Shown here piece by piece: positions 8,011-16,843 of a DNA stretch of 64,000 nt (within the stretch, counting starts at the first letter, position 1; every line of letters starts with the position of its first letter). The stretch comes from Chloroflexota bacterium (lineage in GTDB: Bacteria > Chloroflexota > Dehalococcoidia > Lucifugimonadales > UBA3495). The notes beneath the pieces were generated by a model. That model worked only from the letters and a program-made list of their open reading frames with translations, was not told the DNA's origin and did no database searches. The stretch covers positions 32,390-96,389 of the forward strand of contig JAPPMU010000003.1 of assembly GCA_028873965.1 (NCBI GenBank). The letters run 5' to 3'. The translations under genes were made by a program, and so were the position numbers.

Positions 8011-8406
8011 CTACACCAGCACGCCAAACCCCGACCTGGTGCAGATTTCCAGCCGGTTGTGGTCCGGGTCGTGGAAGTAGAAGGCTTGCTGCCCGTCGTG
8101 GCGAGTCTGGATGTCGGTGCATTCCACGCCGATGTTCTGCAACTCGTCGCGGGCGGCTGCGATGTCGTCCACCTCGAAGGCGGTGTGGTGGGACGGAGCC
8201 GACGGCGCGTCCGGGTTTTCGATTATGTGGACCATGGCCCCGCTGGGCAATTGCAGCCAATAGAGGTTGTCGCTGTCCACCATCTTCGGGATCTGCTTCA
8301 CGCCCAGGACGTCCTGATACCACTTCAGGGCGATGTCCTTGTCCCGAACGTTGTAGGTGATGTGGTTGATCGCCTTGAGGCGGATGTTGTCAGCGATGAG
8401 TCCCAT
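8011..8406 (-). CDS. VOC (glyoxalase/extradiol dioxygenase) superfamily protein
   Basis: 131 aa, one VOC unit of two beta-alpha-beta-beta-beta modules. Candidate metal ligands in the usual places: His in AINHITYNV, Glu in VHIIE, His in SHHTAFEV, Glu in HNRLEICTR. This complete set fits an active metal-dependent enzyme (glyoxalase, epimerase or ring-cleavage type); the reaction cannot be named. A GGGAGGG site lies 7 bases before the start. It is on the same strand as and just downstream of the ACMSD-like amidohydrolase (43 bases apart), so the two are probably one operon. Confidence 0.82.
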   Translation of the reverse strand: MGLIADNIRLKAINHITYNVRDKDIALKWYQDVLGVKQIPKMVDSDNLYWLQLPSGAMVHIIENPDAPSAPSHHTAFEVDDIAAARDELQNIGVECTDIQTRHDGQQAFYFHDPDHNRLEICTRSGFGVLV

Positions 8407-8449
8407 AAAGTTTCCCTCCCGATGGTCAGGGTTGTGCGGTTTGGTTCCG

Positions 8450-9421
8450 TCAGATCTCCAACAATCTTTCGAGGTTGGCGAAGAGAATGGCGTCTTTTTC
8501 GTCGCGGGTCAGGCTGTCCAGGCCCAGCAACCAGGATACCGGCCAGTCGGCGCACATGTCGAAAGGCCAGTCGGTCCCGAACACTACCTGCTCGATGCCA
8601 ACCATGTCGATGAGCATCCGCAGGCCGTCCTCGCTGTGGGTCAGGCAGTCGTAGTAGAACCGGCTGAGATAGGCGCTGGGCGGCTGGTCGATGTTGGCGC
8701 GCGCTTCCGGCCGCACCTGCCAGCCTCGATCCATGCGTCCGATGCCGTAGCAAGCGTAGCCGCCGCCGTGGCATAGGCACACCCGCAGCCCGGGGTAGCG
8801 ATCCATCACCCCGCCGAAAACGAACGAGGCGTAGGTGATCGCGCGGTCGGCCAGGTTGCCGATGGTGTTGGGCAGGTGGTAGCGGTTCAAGCGCTGGGAA
8901 ACCACCGTATCGCCGCCCTGGTGGATCAGGAACATCGCACCCAGGCGTTCCGCGGTTGCCCACAGTGGCTGGAACACGGGATCGTCGAAGGTCCGCCCGT
9001 TCACGTGGTCGCCGATCATGGCGCCCTTGAGGCCAAGCTCCTCCACCGCCCGGGTGAGCTCCTCGATGGCCGCGCCCACGTCCTGCATCGGCAGATGCGC
9101 CAGTCCGGCGAAACGGTCGGGATACTCCTCGGTCAACTGGGCCACGTAGTCGTTGCACTCCCGGTGCATGGCCATGGTCTGGTCCACGGTCAGATCGTAG
9201 AAGTACATGTTGGCGTTGGTCGACAGTACGTGAACGTCCACGCCCAGCGAGTTCATGTCGGCGATGCGCTGCTCCGGCGTCCAGAAGGTACGCGGGTTGT
9301 AACGATGCTGGTTGTAAAGCTGCGGGGCAGTGACCCCGAACCAGTTGTCGCCGCTCTGCATCGCCCGCAGCGCGCTGGCCGGTGTTATGTGCGCATGGAC
9401 ATCGAGGACGCGTACTGCCAT
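8450..9421 (-). CDS. Amidohydrolase 2 family, ACMSD-like decarboxylase/hydrolase
   Basis: 323 aa TIM-barrel metalloenzyme. VLDVHAHI gives the H-x-H metal motif at the N-terminus; FLIHQGGD and CLCHGGGYACYG supply further His residues; VVFGTDWPFD carries the conserved Asp. This layout is that of 2-amino-3-carboxymuconate-semialdehyde decarboxylase and gamma-resorcylate decarboxylase relatives, which act in aromatic catabolism. ATG 9421 is chosen because AGGAG lies 11 bases upstream and the protein then begins right at the first beta strand. Likely in an operon with the VOC gene. Confidence 0.85.
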   Translation of the reverse strand: MAVRVLDVHAHITPASALRAMQSGDNWFGVTAPQLYNQHRYNPRTFWTPEQRIADMNSLGVDVHVLSTNANMYFYDLTVDQTMAMHRECNDYVAQLTEEYPDRFAGLAHLPMQDVGAAIEELTRAVEELGLKGAMIGDHVNGRTFDDPVFQPLWATAERLGAMFLIHQGGDTVVSQRLNRYHLPNTIGNLADRAITYASFVFGGVMDRYPGLRVCLCHGGGYACYGIGRMDRGWQVRPEARANIDQPPSAYLSRFYYDCLTHSEDGLRMLIDMVGIEQVVFGTDWPFDMCADWPVSWLLGLDSLTRDEKDAILFANLERLLEI

Positions 9422-9616
9422 TATCGGTATGCTCCTGTATGGTCGCGGTCGTCTCAACCGCAACGACTTTCAGGCGACGGACGTTGCCGTGAATTATAGC
9501 CGCTTTGGTTTCATTCGTCAGGACACTGCTCAGCCCGGGCGATTGGGACACCAAAACCAACCCCTGTTATCATATTTTCGCCACGTCACAGCTTCATCAA
9601 TGGAGACCCCGTATCC

Positions 9617-10690
9617 ATGACGACACACGCTCCGCGCACTCAGCATCCGTACTTCATGTACGACGCCATCGTCGGCCAGCCCGAAGCCATTCGCACAGTG
9701 ATCGCCACTCAAAGCGAGCACTGCGCGGAGGTTGCCGCTGTCCTTTCTACGAAGCGCCGCATATACGTGGTCGGCATCGGCACCTCGTGGCACGCGGCGC
9801 TAGTGGGCGCGTCCATCATGGACGGTGAACCAGAGGCTTTCGCGTGCAATTCCTTCGAGTTCTGCGTGGCACCGCCTCGCGTGACAGCCGATGACGCAGT
9901 CATCGTCATCAGCCACCGGGGGACCAAGCGGTCTTCGTACGACGCGCTGGACGTCGCCAACAGTCTCGGGGCCTATACCGTGGCTATTACTTCCACCGAC
10001 CCGGGCCCGCGCATCCTGGTCGCCGACGCCGGCATCCGCACCGTGGAGCAGGAGAAGTCGGCGGCGTTCACCGTAAGTTACACCACCGCGCTAACCGTGC
10101 TTGCTCTGCTCAACCTGGGCATTGCCGGCCGTCTGGATGATCCGGGCAACGGATTGGACGCCTTCCCGGGTCAAATCGCCGGCATCCTGGCCCAAGATGA
10201 TGATGTCCGCGCGGTCGTCGCTGACCATCACTCCCGGCGCAGATTCATCTCCGCGGGTTGGGGAGCCAATCGGGCCAACGCCTACGAGGTCGCGCTGAAG
10301 ATCAAGGAAACCAGCCGCGCCGATTGCGAAGGGTTTCAGATCGAGCAGTTGCTTCACGGGCCCTTCTGCTCCCTGGATTCCCAGTGCTTGCTGACGCTCA
10401 TAGCTCCGGCAGGAGAGGACCGCGGCCGCTCCGTAGACCTGGCTCAGGCAGCCAGGGAGTTGGGCACGCCCGTGTGGGCGCCGACCAACAGGCACGACGA
10501 CGACCTGGCGGACGCCGGAGCGGTCACCTTCCCGTTGCCGGAATGTCCGTCGTACCTCATGCCCATCGCCAGCGTCGTTCCGCTACAGCTTTTCACCTAC
10601 CACCTGGCCCTGGCGCGGGGGACGCATCCCGACCTGTTCCAGCAGGACGACCCGCTCCAGGCCGCCGCCCGCACCCACTACGACCTTTAG
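9617..10690 (+). CDS. SIS-domain protein, GlmS-isomerase-like without glutaminase domain
   Basis: 357 aa with two SIS (sugar isomerase) domains. Domain 1: RIYVVGIGTSWHAALVGA and VIVISHRGTKRSS (phosphosugar-binding Ser/Thr loops). Domain 2: AYEVALKIKETSRADCEGF and QIEQLLHGPF, close to the C-terminal isomerase half of glucosamine-6-phosphate synthase. The N-terminal glutaminase domain is absent, so it probably isomerises or deaminates a phosphosugar with free ammonia, or binds a sugar phosphate. ATG 9617 has GGAG upstream. It stands alone; the next gene begins 60 bases later after a short palindromic repeat. Confidence 0.85.
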   Translation: MTTHAPRTQHPYFMYDAIVGQPEAIRTVIATQSEHCAEVAAVLSTKRRIYVVGIGTSWHAALVGASIMDGEPEAFACNSFEFCVAPPRVTADDAVIVISHRGTKRSSYDALDVANSLGAYTVAITSTDPGPRILVADAGIRTVEQEKSAAFTVSYTTALTVLALLNLGIAGRLDDPGNGLDAFPGQIAGILAQDDDVRAVVADHHSRRRFISAGWGANRANAYEVALKIKETSRADCEGFQIEQLLHGPFCSLDSQCLLTLIAPAGEDRGRSVDLAQAARELGTPVWAPTNRHDDDLADAGAVTFPLPECPSYLMPIASVVPLQLFTYHLALARGTHPDLFQQDDPLQAAARTHYDL

Positions 10691-10704
10691 CGTCCCAATA
10701 AAAC

Positions 10705-10731
10705 CGTCATTCCGGCGAAAGCCGGGATCCA
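10705..10731. repeat. Short palindromic repeat (ttccgg..aaagccgg family)
   Basis: Half-copy of a dispersed element with core CGTCATTCCGGCGAAAGCC; related copies at 34.3, 43.2 and 54.3 kb. It lies between the SIS gene and the CMD gene. Confidence 0.6.
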
Positions 10732-10750
10732 CGTTTGAGAGGTAACTGCC

Positions 10751-11125
10751 ATGTCCACCAACGCCGACGCCCAGCGCCTGATCGAGGAAGCCGCCCAGAC
10801 CCGGGGCTACACGCTGGAGATGCACCGCATCAACGCCCTGGCCGACCCGGAATGGACCCAAAAATACGGCGAGTTCATCGAGGCCACCTACACCGGACAA
10901 CGGCTCCTTGACCGCAAGACCAAGGAACTGTTGCAAATCGTCGTAGAGGTTGCCCTGCGCGCCGACCAAGAGCAGATCCAGGCCCACATCCGCGTCGCCC
11001 TCAACGAGGGCGCCACGCCCCGCGAGATCCTGGAGGCCATGCAGGCCGTGATTGCCCCCATGGGCGCACTGGCGTTCCGCCGTGGCGTCCAGGCTTGGGC
11101 GGCGGAGACGGGGTTCGAGTACTGA
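10751..11125 (+). CDS. Carboxymuconolactone decarboxylase family protein
   Basis: 124 aa, one CMD domain. The core helix reads LRADQEQIQAHIRVALNEGATPREILEAM; the His of QAHI is kept, but the C-x-x-C of AhpD-type peroxidases is absent, so it belongs to the PcaC-like (decarboxylase-like) side of the family rather than the peroxidatic side. PcaC acts on 4-carboxymuconolactone in the protocatechuate branch of the beta-ketoadipate pathway; whether this one does is not shown. GAGGT precedes the start. Same strand as neighbours but probably its own unit. Confidence 0.8.
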   Translation: MSTNADAQRLIEEAAQTRGYTLEMHRINALADPEWTQKYGEFIEATYTGQRLLDRKTKELLQIVVEVALRADQEQIQAHIRVALNEGATPREILEAMQAVIAPMGALAFRRGVQAWAAETGFEY

Positions 11126-11160
11126 CCCACTGACGCCGTGCCTTCAAAACGGAGGCCGCC

Positions 11161-12402
11161 ATGCTGATCAAATCTCTGCACCTGAAAAACCTCCTGTCGT
11201 TCAAGGATGCCAGGCTTGACCTACAGCCACTGAACGTGCTTATCGGCGCCAACGGGTCGGGCAAGTCGAACCTGATTGACGTGATTGCGCTGCTGCAGGC
11301 GGTGCCGGGCGATTTACCGGCGTTTTTTCGGCGCAACGGGCCAACGGGAGATTGGGTTTGGAAGGGTGTGCCGGAGGATTGCGAAGTCAGAATGCCGGAA
11401 ATCCTTGCTGCAATCAACGACCCAAAGAAGCCAAATATGCCGCTCGAGTACGATTTGCGGTTGGACACAAGCGACGATGGTGTGAAAGTAATACACGAAG
11501 GTTTGGCAGACATTCGTCCTGCCGGCGAACAGCTCAGGCGCGTCTACTTTTCCCGTAACGCTGACAGGTCAGGATTAGTGGCGTCAACAGGAGGAACGCA
11601 CCCCGAACTCACCGGCGGAACCAACCAAATCAGATTAAATCCTGACGCTCTTGGTAGTGCGCAGTCAGTATTCAACGCCATTCGTGATCCCTCAAGTTTC
11701 TCGGTCCTTTCCGCCACCGCGTTCCGGCTTTCTACAATCAAATCCTACCGAAGCTGGCACGTTGGCCGGAACAGCCCGGTTCGCAGCCCCCAGCGTACCG
11801 ACGGCGACCCCAATTTTCTGGAGGAAGATTTCAGCAATCTGGCCCTGGTGGTCAACGACCTGCTCAGCCGCCGGCTGGAGCCGTCCCTGGACTCTTACCT
11901 CAAGCGGTTCTACGAGTCCTACGAAAGCCTGCATCCGCGTATTTTCGGGAATACCGTCGAGCTGGTCATCAACGAAACCGGCACGTCCAGCGCGCTGCCG
12001 GCCTCCCGATTGTCCGATGGCACCATACGGTTCATCGCGCTGCTGGCCATCCTGTGCCACCCGGACCCCCCACCGCTCATCTGCATCGAGGAGCCGGAAA
12101 TAGCCATGCACCCCGATTCGTTGGGTTTGATAGCGGAATTGATGCGGAACGCGTCCGAGCGCACCCAACTCATCGTCACCACCCACTCTCCTGAGTTGGT
12201 CGCCCTGTTCCCGCCAGAGCCGGAAGCGGAATACGTGGTAGTGTGCGAACAGGATGCCGAGGAAGGCACCCGTTTCCACCGGCCGTCATACGCAGAATTG
12301 CGCGAGTGGCAGGACATTTACCAGCAGACCGGCAAAGAGTTAGTGGTGTACGGATTGAGCGAAATGTGGCTGAGCGGCGCACTGGGAGGGGTGAGGTGGT
12401 AA
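11161..12402 (+). CDS. AAA-family ATPase (SMC/OLD-like predicted ATPase)
   Basis: 413 aa. Walker A GANGSGKSN within the first 40 residues after a KSLHLKNLLSFKDA strand typical of RecF/SMC/OLD-type ATPases; signature-like SDGTIRFIALLAIL; Walker B LICIEEPEIAMHP; H-loop TTHSPELV. The middle is an insertion region with no other domain. It is a single-chain relative of the ATPases that act with TOPRIM-type partners in phage defence. The next gene (DUF4276) begins 5 bases later, so the two are co-translated. GGAGG lies 7 bases before ATG 11161. Confidence 0.88.
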   Translation: MLIKSLHLKNLLSFKDARLDLQPLNVLIGANGSGKSNLIDVIALLQAVPGDLPAFFRRNGPTGDWVWKGVPEDCEVRMPEILAAINDPKKPNMPLEYDLRLDTSDDGVKVIHEGLADIRPAGEQLRRVYFSRNADRSGLVASTGGTHPELTGGTNQIRLNPDALGSAQSVFNAIRDPSSFSVLSATAFRLSTIKSYRSWHVGRNSPVRSPQRTDGDPNFLEEDFSNLALVVNDLLSRRLEPSLDSYLKRFYESYESLHPRIFGNTVELVINETGTSSALPASRLSDGTIRFIALLAILCHPDPPPLICIEEPEIAMHPDSLGLIAELMRNASERTQLIVTTHSPELVALFPPEPEAEYVVVCEQDAEEGTRFHRPSYAELREWQDIYQQTGKELVVYGLSEMWLSGALGGVRW

Positions 12403-12406
12403 CTTC

Positions 12407-12937
12407 GTGATACTGTACCTGGAAGGCGGCAACCATCTTCGCCCGCCAGTGGCACAATTCATCCGGCGCGCCACTGGCCCAATTGACCTCAAAATCCAAC
12501 CCTGCGGATCAGGCGACAACGCTATTGAAGAATGTGCCAAGGACGGGGATGGTTTACTGCTCATAGATAGCGAAGGTGAAGATCTGCAGCAGTTAACCCA
12601 ACGTGTGGCGTCTCAAATCGGCGCAGCTAACCGCGCATTCTTCATGGTTCAAAAGATGGAAGCGTGGTTCATGGCTGACCGTAATGCTCTGCGCAACCAT
12701 TTCGGCGCTGGATTCCGCGAAAGCGCGTTGCCTCCGAACCGAAACGTCGAGGAAGTTTCAATCCAGGACATTGACAACGCCCTACGCAACGCCACCCGTG
12801 ACTGTGCCAAGCAACGGTACCGGAAAGGTCGGGATGACGCAGGTTTGCTGAACCGGCTCAACCCCGCCACCGTTTACAACGCCTGCCCCAATTTCGCACT
12901 CCTCATCAACCACCTCCGAGATCAGCGCGCCCGCTGA
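12407..12937 (+). CDS. DUF4276 family protein (TOPRIM-like), partner of ATPase
   Basis: 176 aa. LYLEGG at the N-terminus, LLLIDSEGE in the middle and VQKMEAWFMADRNAL after it reproduce the DUF4276 pattern (E-G ... D-S-E ... M-E-A-W), which is thought to be a TOPRIM-like metal site. The later pattern CAKQRYRKGRDDAGLLNRL also fits. Start is GTG 12407, 4 bases after the ATPase stop, with a GAGGTGG site upstream. Paired ATPase plus TOPRIM-like gene is the layout of OLD/PARIS/AbiL-type abortive systems; a defensive role is inferred only from this. Confidence 0.82.
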   Translation: MILYLEGGNHLRPPVAQFIRRATGPIDLKIQPCGSGDNAIEECAKDGDGLLLIDSEGEDLQQLTQRVASQIGAANRAFFMVQKMEAWFMADRNALRNHFGAGFRESALPPNRNVEEVSIQDIDNALRNATRDCAKQRYRKGRDDAGLLNRLNPATVYNACPNFALLINHLRDQRAR

Positions 12938-12959
12938 CCATTACCCGCTCCAACAGTCG

Positions 12960-12989
12960 TTGACGCTGTTTGCGGCCGTACCCTAAAAT
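12960..12989 (+). promoter_or_regulatory. Promoter of alaS
   Basis: TTGACG at 12960-12965, 18-base spacer, TAAAAT at 12984-12989, followed by a ~50-base leader to the alaS ATG. No T-box or other riboswitch could be recognised in this short leader. Confidence 0.55.
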
Positions 12990-13048
12990 CGGTTGCGGCC
13001 CCGAATAGCCACTTTTCGTAATCCTTTCTACGGGAGTCGTAACCTCGC

Positions 13049-15790
13049 ATGAACACGGACGGCGACAGTATTCGCAGATCGTTTGCCGAATTTTTTGAAG
13101 CGCGCGGGCACCAGTACATGCCCTCCGCCTCGCTCATCCCCGCCGGAGACCCCACGCTGCTCTTCACATCGGCCGGCATGGTGCCCTTCAAGCCCTTCTT
13201 CATGGGCGAACAGACCCCGCCTCGCCGCCGTCTGACCAGCTGTCAGAAGTCCTTCCGCACCACCGACATCGACGAGGTGGGCGATCATAAGCACCTCACC
13301 TTCTTTGAGATGCTGGGCAATTTCAGCATCGGCGACTACTTCAAGAAGGATGCCGTCGCCTTCGCTTGGGACCTGTGTACCGGTCTCTTCGGCCTGGAAC
13401 CGGAGCGCATGTACGTCACCGTCCACCTGGACGACGACGATGCCTACGATCTGTGGCTAAACGACATCGGCGTGCCCCCGGAGCGCATTTACCGCTACGG
13501 CAACAGCGACAACTGGTGGGGTCCCGCCGGCTTGGAAGGACCCACCGGCCCCTGCTCCGAACTGCATTACGACGGCGGGGCCGAGAAAGGCCGGGGCCAA
13601 CACCCCGTCACCGACGAGATGATGACCCCCGACGAGCTCACCGCAATGCTCCGGGTTGAAGCCGAGGGCGGCCCCGACGCCGAGCCAGGTGGCTGCCATC
13701 CCAACTGCGACTGCGAGCGGTTCGTCGAATTGTGGAACCTGGTGTTCATGCAGTTCTACCAGGACCTCGAGGGTACCCGGACTCCGCTGCCCGCCCCCAG
13801 CGTCGATACCGGCATGGGCCTGGAGCGCGCCGCCGCCGTGCTGCAGGGCAAGCCCAACGTCTATGAAACCGACCTGTTCCGACCCATTATCGACGCGGTA
13901 TGCAATCTCACCGGCCACGAGTACGGTTCCGACCAGGACACGGACTACGCCATCCGCGTCGTCGCTGAGCACGCCCGCGCCGCCTCGTTCCTCATCAGCG
14001 ACGGAGTAGTCCCGTCCAACAGCGACCGCGGCTACGTCCTCCGCCGCATCATCCGGCGGGCCATCCGCTACGGCCGACAACTGGGCCTCGACCGCCCGTT
14101 CATGACCGAGGTGGCCGATGCCGTGATTGCCCGCTTCGCCGAAGCCTATCCTGCCCTCACGGAAAATGAGGGATTCATCCGCCGCGTCGTGGGTTTGGAG
14201 GAGACCCAGTTTCTCGAAAACATCCGCCAAGGTATGCCTTTGCTGGAAGAGGTCCTGACATCTTCAAAGTCCGAAGGCGTGATCGCCGGCGCAGTGGTAT
14301 TCGAACTCTACGACACCTACGGGTTCCCGCCCGAGTTAGTGGACGAGATTGGTCGCCGCGAGTACGGCCTGGCCGTCGATATGGACGGCTTCAACGCCGA
14401 GATGGAGGCCAAGCGCGAGCGTGACCGGGCCGGGCACCAGGTCACCGGGAGCATGGAGATCGTCACCGCCTACGAGAATCTCGGGGCCGGCCGAACACCT
14501 TTTGACGGCTACCAACGCACGTCAATTGACACCCGCGTCCTCGGCATCCTGCGCGAAGGCGAGGCGGTGGGACACGCCACTCGCGGCCAGCAGGTCGAAA
14601 TCGTCCTGGCCGAGACCTGCTTCTACGCCGAAGGCGGCGGCCAAGTCGGCGATCAAGGCACGATAACCGGACCCAACGGTTGCGTGAGCATTGAAGACAC
14701 CCAAAGCCCGGTGGCCGGCCTCATCGTCCATCGAGGACTGGTCGCCGACGGCGATATTGCCCTGGGCGAATCCGTGACCGCGCAGGTGGAAACGGAGCGC
14801 CGCCTTGACGCTTCTCGCAACCACAGCGGCACCCACCTGCTCCATGCCGCGCTGCGGTCCGTGCTGGGGCCGCACGTTCGCCAGGCCGGCTCGCTGTGCG
14901 CCCCGGGCCGGCTGCGCTTCGACTTCAACCACGTGGGCGCGATGACCCAGGACGAGCAACTGGACGTCCAAAGCCTGGCCAACCGGAAAATCCGCGAGAA
15001 CCTGTCGATCACGGCCCGAGAGACCACCTACACGGACGCGGTGCGCGACGGCGCGCTGGCTTTCTTCGGCGACCGCTATGGCGACGTGGTCCGCGTGGTG
15101 CGCATGGGCAATCACGACGACCACGACGAACCATTCAGCTTTGAGGTCTGCGGCGGCACCCACGTCCACGCTACCGGAGAGGTCGGCACCCTGGTCGTGC
15201 TGGGAGAATCCAGCATCGGCGGCGGCATGCGTCGCATCGAGGCCATGACCGGCCGGGCCGCGGAGGAACTGTTCGTCCAGCAGTCCGCCACCCTGGAAGC
15301 CATCTCGCGCAAGCTTCAGGCGCCGGTGCCCGAACTGGAGGCGCGGCTGGACGCCTACATGGCCGATACCGACGTGCTGCGCCGACGCCTCGCCGATGCC
15401 GAGCGGGCCAGCCTCCGGTCGGAAGCGGAGTCGCTGCTCGAGCGCACCCGCGACATCGATGGCGTGAAGCTGGTCGCCGGTGTGACGTCCGCGCACAACG
15501 TCGAAGCCATGCGGGAGATGGGCGACTTCCTCAAGCAGAAGCTGGAGAGCGTGGCTATTGCCCTGGGTGCGGTGATTGATGGTTCTCCTATGATCGTCAC
15601 CATGGTCACGCCGGACCTGGTGAGCCGCGGCCTCCACGCGGGAAACATCGCCCGGGACGCCGCCAAGCTCATGGGCGGCGGCGGCGGCGGCCGCCCGGAG
15701 ACCGCCCAGGCCGGAGGACGCCAACCGGAACGCCTGGGCGCGGCCCTGGACAGCGTAGCCAACCTGGTCAGAGAAGGATTGGGCAATTAG
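13049..15790 (+). CDS. alaS: Alanyl-tRNA synthetase
   Basis: 913 aa, full length. Class II catalytic core: SFAEFFEARGH and TLLFTSAGMVPFKPFF at the N-terminus, KSFRTTDIDEVG, FFEMLGNFSIGDYFK, and motif 3 DTGMGLERAAAVLQG. Editing domain: NHSGTHLLHAALR (H-x3-H zinc site) and CGGTHVHATGEVG. C-terminal coiled coil and DHHA1-type GGGGGGRPETAQAGG. An insertion of about 45 residues, with a Cys-rich piece GGCHPNCDCERF, lies between the catalytic strands near residues 175-230; it agrees with long AlaS forms. Charges tRNA-Ala and edits Ser/Gly mischarging. ruvX follows at 29 bases, as in many bacteria. Confidence 0.98.
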   Translation: MNTDGDSIRRSFAEFFEARGHQYMPSASLIPAGDPTLLFTSAGMVPFKPFFMGEQTPPRRRLTSCQKSFRTTDIDEVGDHKHLTFFEMLGNFSIGDYFKKDAVAFAWDLCTGLFGLEPERMYVTVHLDDDDAYDLWLNDIGVPPERIYRYGNSDNWWGPAGLEGPTGPCSELHYDGGAEKGRGQHPVTDEMMTPDELTAMLRVEAEGGPDAEPGGCHPNCDCERFVELWNLVFMQFYQDLEGTRTPLPAPSVDTGMGLERAAAVLQGKPNVYETDLFRPIIDAVCNLTGHEYGSDQDTDYAIRVVAEHARAASFLISDGVVPSNSDRGYVLRRIIRRAIRYGRQLGLDRPFMTEVADAVIARFAEAYPALTENEGFIRRVVGLEETQFLENIRQGMPLLEEVLTSSKSEGVIAGAVVFELYDTYGFPPELVDEIGRREYGLAVDMDGFNAEMEAKRERDRAGHQVTGSMEIVTAYENLGAGRTPFDGYQRTSIDTRVLGILREGEAVGHATRGQQVEIVLAETCFYAEGGGQVGDQGTITGPNGCVSIEDTQSPVAGLIVHRGLVADGDIALGESVTAQVETERRLDASRNHSGTHLLHAALRSVLGPHVRQAGSLCAPGRLRFDFNHVGAMTQDEQLDVQSLANRKIRENLSITARETTYTDAVRDGALAFFGDRYGDVVRVVRMGNHDDHDEPFSFEVCGGTHVHATGEVGTLVVLGESSIGGGMRRIEAMTGRAAEELFVQQSATLEAISRKLQAPVPELEARLDAYMADTDVLRRRLADAERASLRSEAESLLERTRDIDGVKLVAGVTSAHNVEAMREMGDFLKQKLESVAIALGAVIDGSPMIVTMVTPDLVSRGLHAGNIARDAAKLMGGGGGGRPETAQAGGRQPERLGAALDSVANLVREGLGN

Positions 15791-15819
15791 CTTTTCCCCG
15801 TGGCGGGGAGGATAGCGTC

Positions 15820-16272
15820 GTGGGAATCTCGTCGGCCGACCGCGACCCTAAGCATCTCGCCCGGGCCGGCCGCCTGCTGGGCCTGGACGTAGGCGACCGG
15901 CGCATCGGGCTGGCGGTGAGCATACCGCCGGGGGAGCTGATCCTGCCCGCCGGGTATCTGGAACGCAGCAATCGGCGGGCCGACATCGCCGCGATCCTGG
16001 AGCAGGCCGGCCAACGCGACGCCGTGGCCATCGTCGTGGGTATGCCCTACGACGCCCATGGCCGATCCGGCGAGCAAGCCCGTAAAACCGATGCGCTGGT
16101 TCGCGCGCTGCGACGGGCCACCGACATCCCCGTGCTGACCGTCGACGAATCTTTCAGTTCCAACGCTGCCGCCAACGACCTGCTGCAGTCCGGTCAGAGC
16201 CCGAGCCGTGACCCCGGTGCAGTTGATGCCGCGGCCGCGGCCGCGATCCTACGACGTTTCCTGGATTCGTAG
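15820..16272 (+). CDS. ruvX: YqgF/RuvX-type putative Holliday junction resolvase / pre-16S rRNA nuclease
   Basis: 150 aa RNase H-fold nuclease. LLGLDVGDRRIGLAVS carries the first catalytic Asp; VAIVVGMPYDAHGRSG and VLTVDESFSS the second acidic residues; RDPGAVDAAAAAAILRRF the last. In E. coli YqgF is required for 16S rRNA 5'-end maturation. Start is GTG 15820 with GGGAGG 8-10 bases upstream. Downstream of alaS, probably the same transcript. Confidence 0.92.
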   Translation: MGISSADRDPKHLARAGRLLGLDVGDRRIGLAVSIPPGELILPAGYLERSNRRADIAAILEQAGQRDAVAIVVGMPYDAHGRSGEQARKTDALVRALRRATDIPVLTVDESFSSNAAANDLLQSGQSPSRDPGAVDAAAAAAILRRFLDS

Positions 16273-16337
16273 GCGCTAGTACCATCTCGACGGACGATCT
16301 CTTTCGGAAACGCTCCGAAACCTCGTTGCCGGCGTGC

Positions 16338-16367
16338 TTGACGTGCCGCGAACGGTTGTTCTATAAT
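16338..16367 (+). promoter_or_regulatory. Strong sigma-70-like promoter
   Basis: TTGACG at 16338-16343, an 18-base spacer and a perfect TATAAT at 16362-16367. It lies 37 bases before the start of the zinc/HTH protein. Confidence 0.65.
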
Positions 16368-16403
16368 GCCGAAGTGTTTAGAACGTCCGTTTCGAGGTGG
16401 ATT

Positions 16404-16754
16404 ATGTTCGCCATGAACGCCGTGGCGCCCAAGCAGCGTCAAATCGCCGAACCGAGATTCGACCACTACGAGGATACCGGGTGTGAGGTCGCCTCCACCT
16501 GCTTCGACTGCCCGCTACCCCGCTGCAAGTTTGACGACATGGAATGGTTTTACAAATACCGCCGCCTGGGGCGTTATCTGCACATGGCCTCGGTGATACA
16601 TAAAGAGGGCCTCTCAGTCCCCGAAGCCGCCGAGCGATTCTCCGTCACCCAGCGCACCGTGTTTCGCGTCTTGCGCCGTTGCCGCGATGCCATGCGGGAA
16701 CTGACCCCGGCGGAAGCTGCCGTGTTCGCCAGCCTGGCTGCATCACCCTCCTGA
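16404..16754 (+). CDS. Small Cys-rich helix-turn-helix DNA-binding protein
   Basis: 116 aa. N-terminal part has four cysteines (CEVASTCFDCPLPRC), a probable zinc knuckle; C-terminal part has a helix-turn-helix of the sigma-70 region-4 / Myb-like kind, GLSVPEAAERFSVTQRTVFR followed by VLRRCRDAM. Likely a transcriptional regulator; targets unknown. It has its own strong promoter (TTGACG-N18-TATAAT). ATG 16404 is chosen because GAGGTGG lies upstream; earlier in-frame codons would be upstream of the promoter's start site. Confidence 0.7.
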   Translation: MFAMNAVAPKQRQIAEPRFDHYEDTGCEVASTCFDCPLPRCKFDDMEWFYKYRRLGRYLHMASVIHKEGLSVPEAAERFSVTQRTVFRVLRRCRDAMRELTPAEAAVFASLAASPS

Positions 16755-16843
16755 AGGGAGCGAGCCGGCTGATAAGCGAAAACAACGCCCCTGACCTATC
16801 CCTGTGGCGGTTCCTCGACGGTGCGGCATCAATCAGCGCCAGC

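Noticed and set aside
14522..15724. 400-codon antisense frame inside alaS
   Set aside because: Shadow of alaS; no conserved domain.
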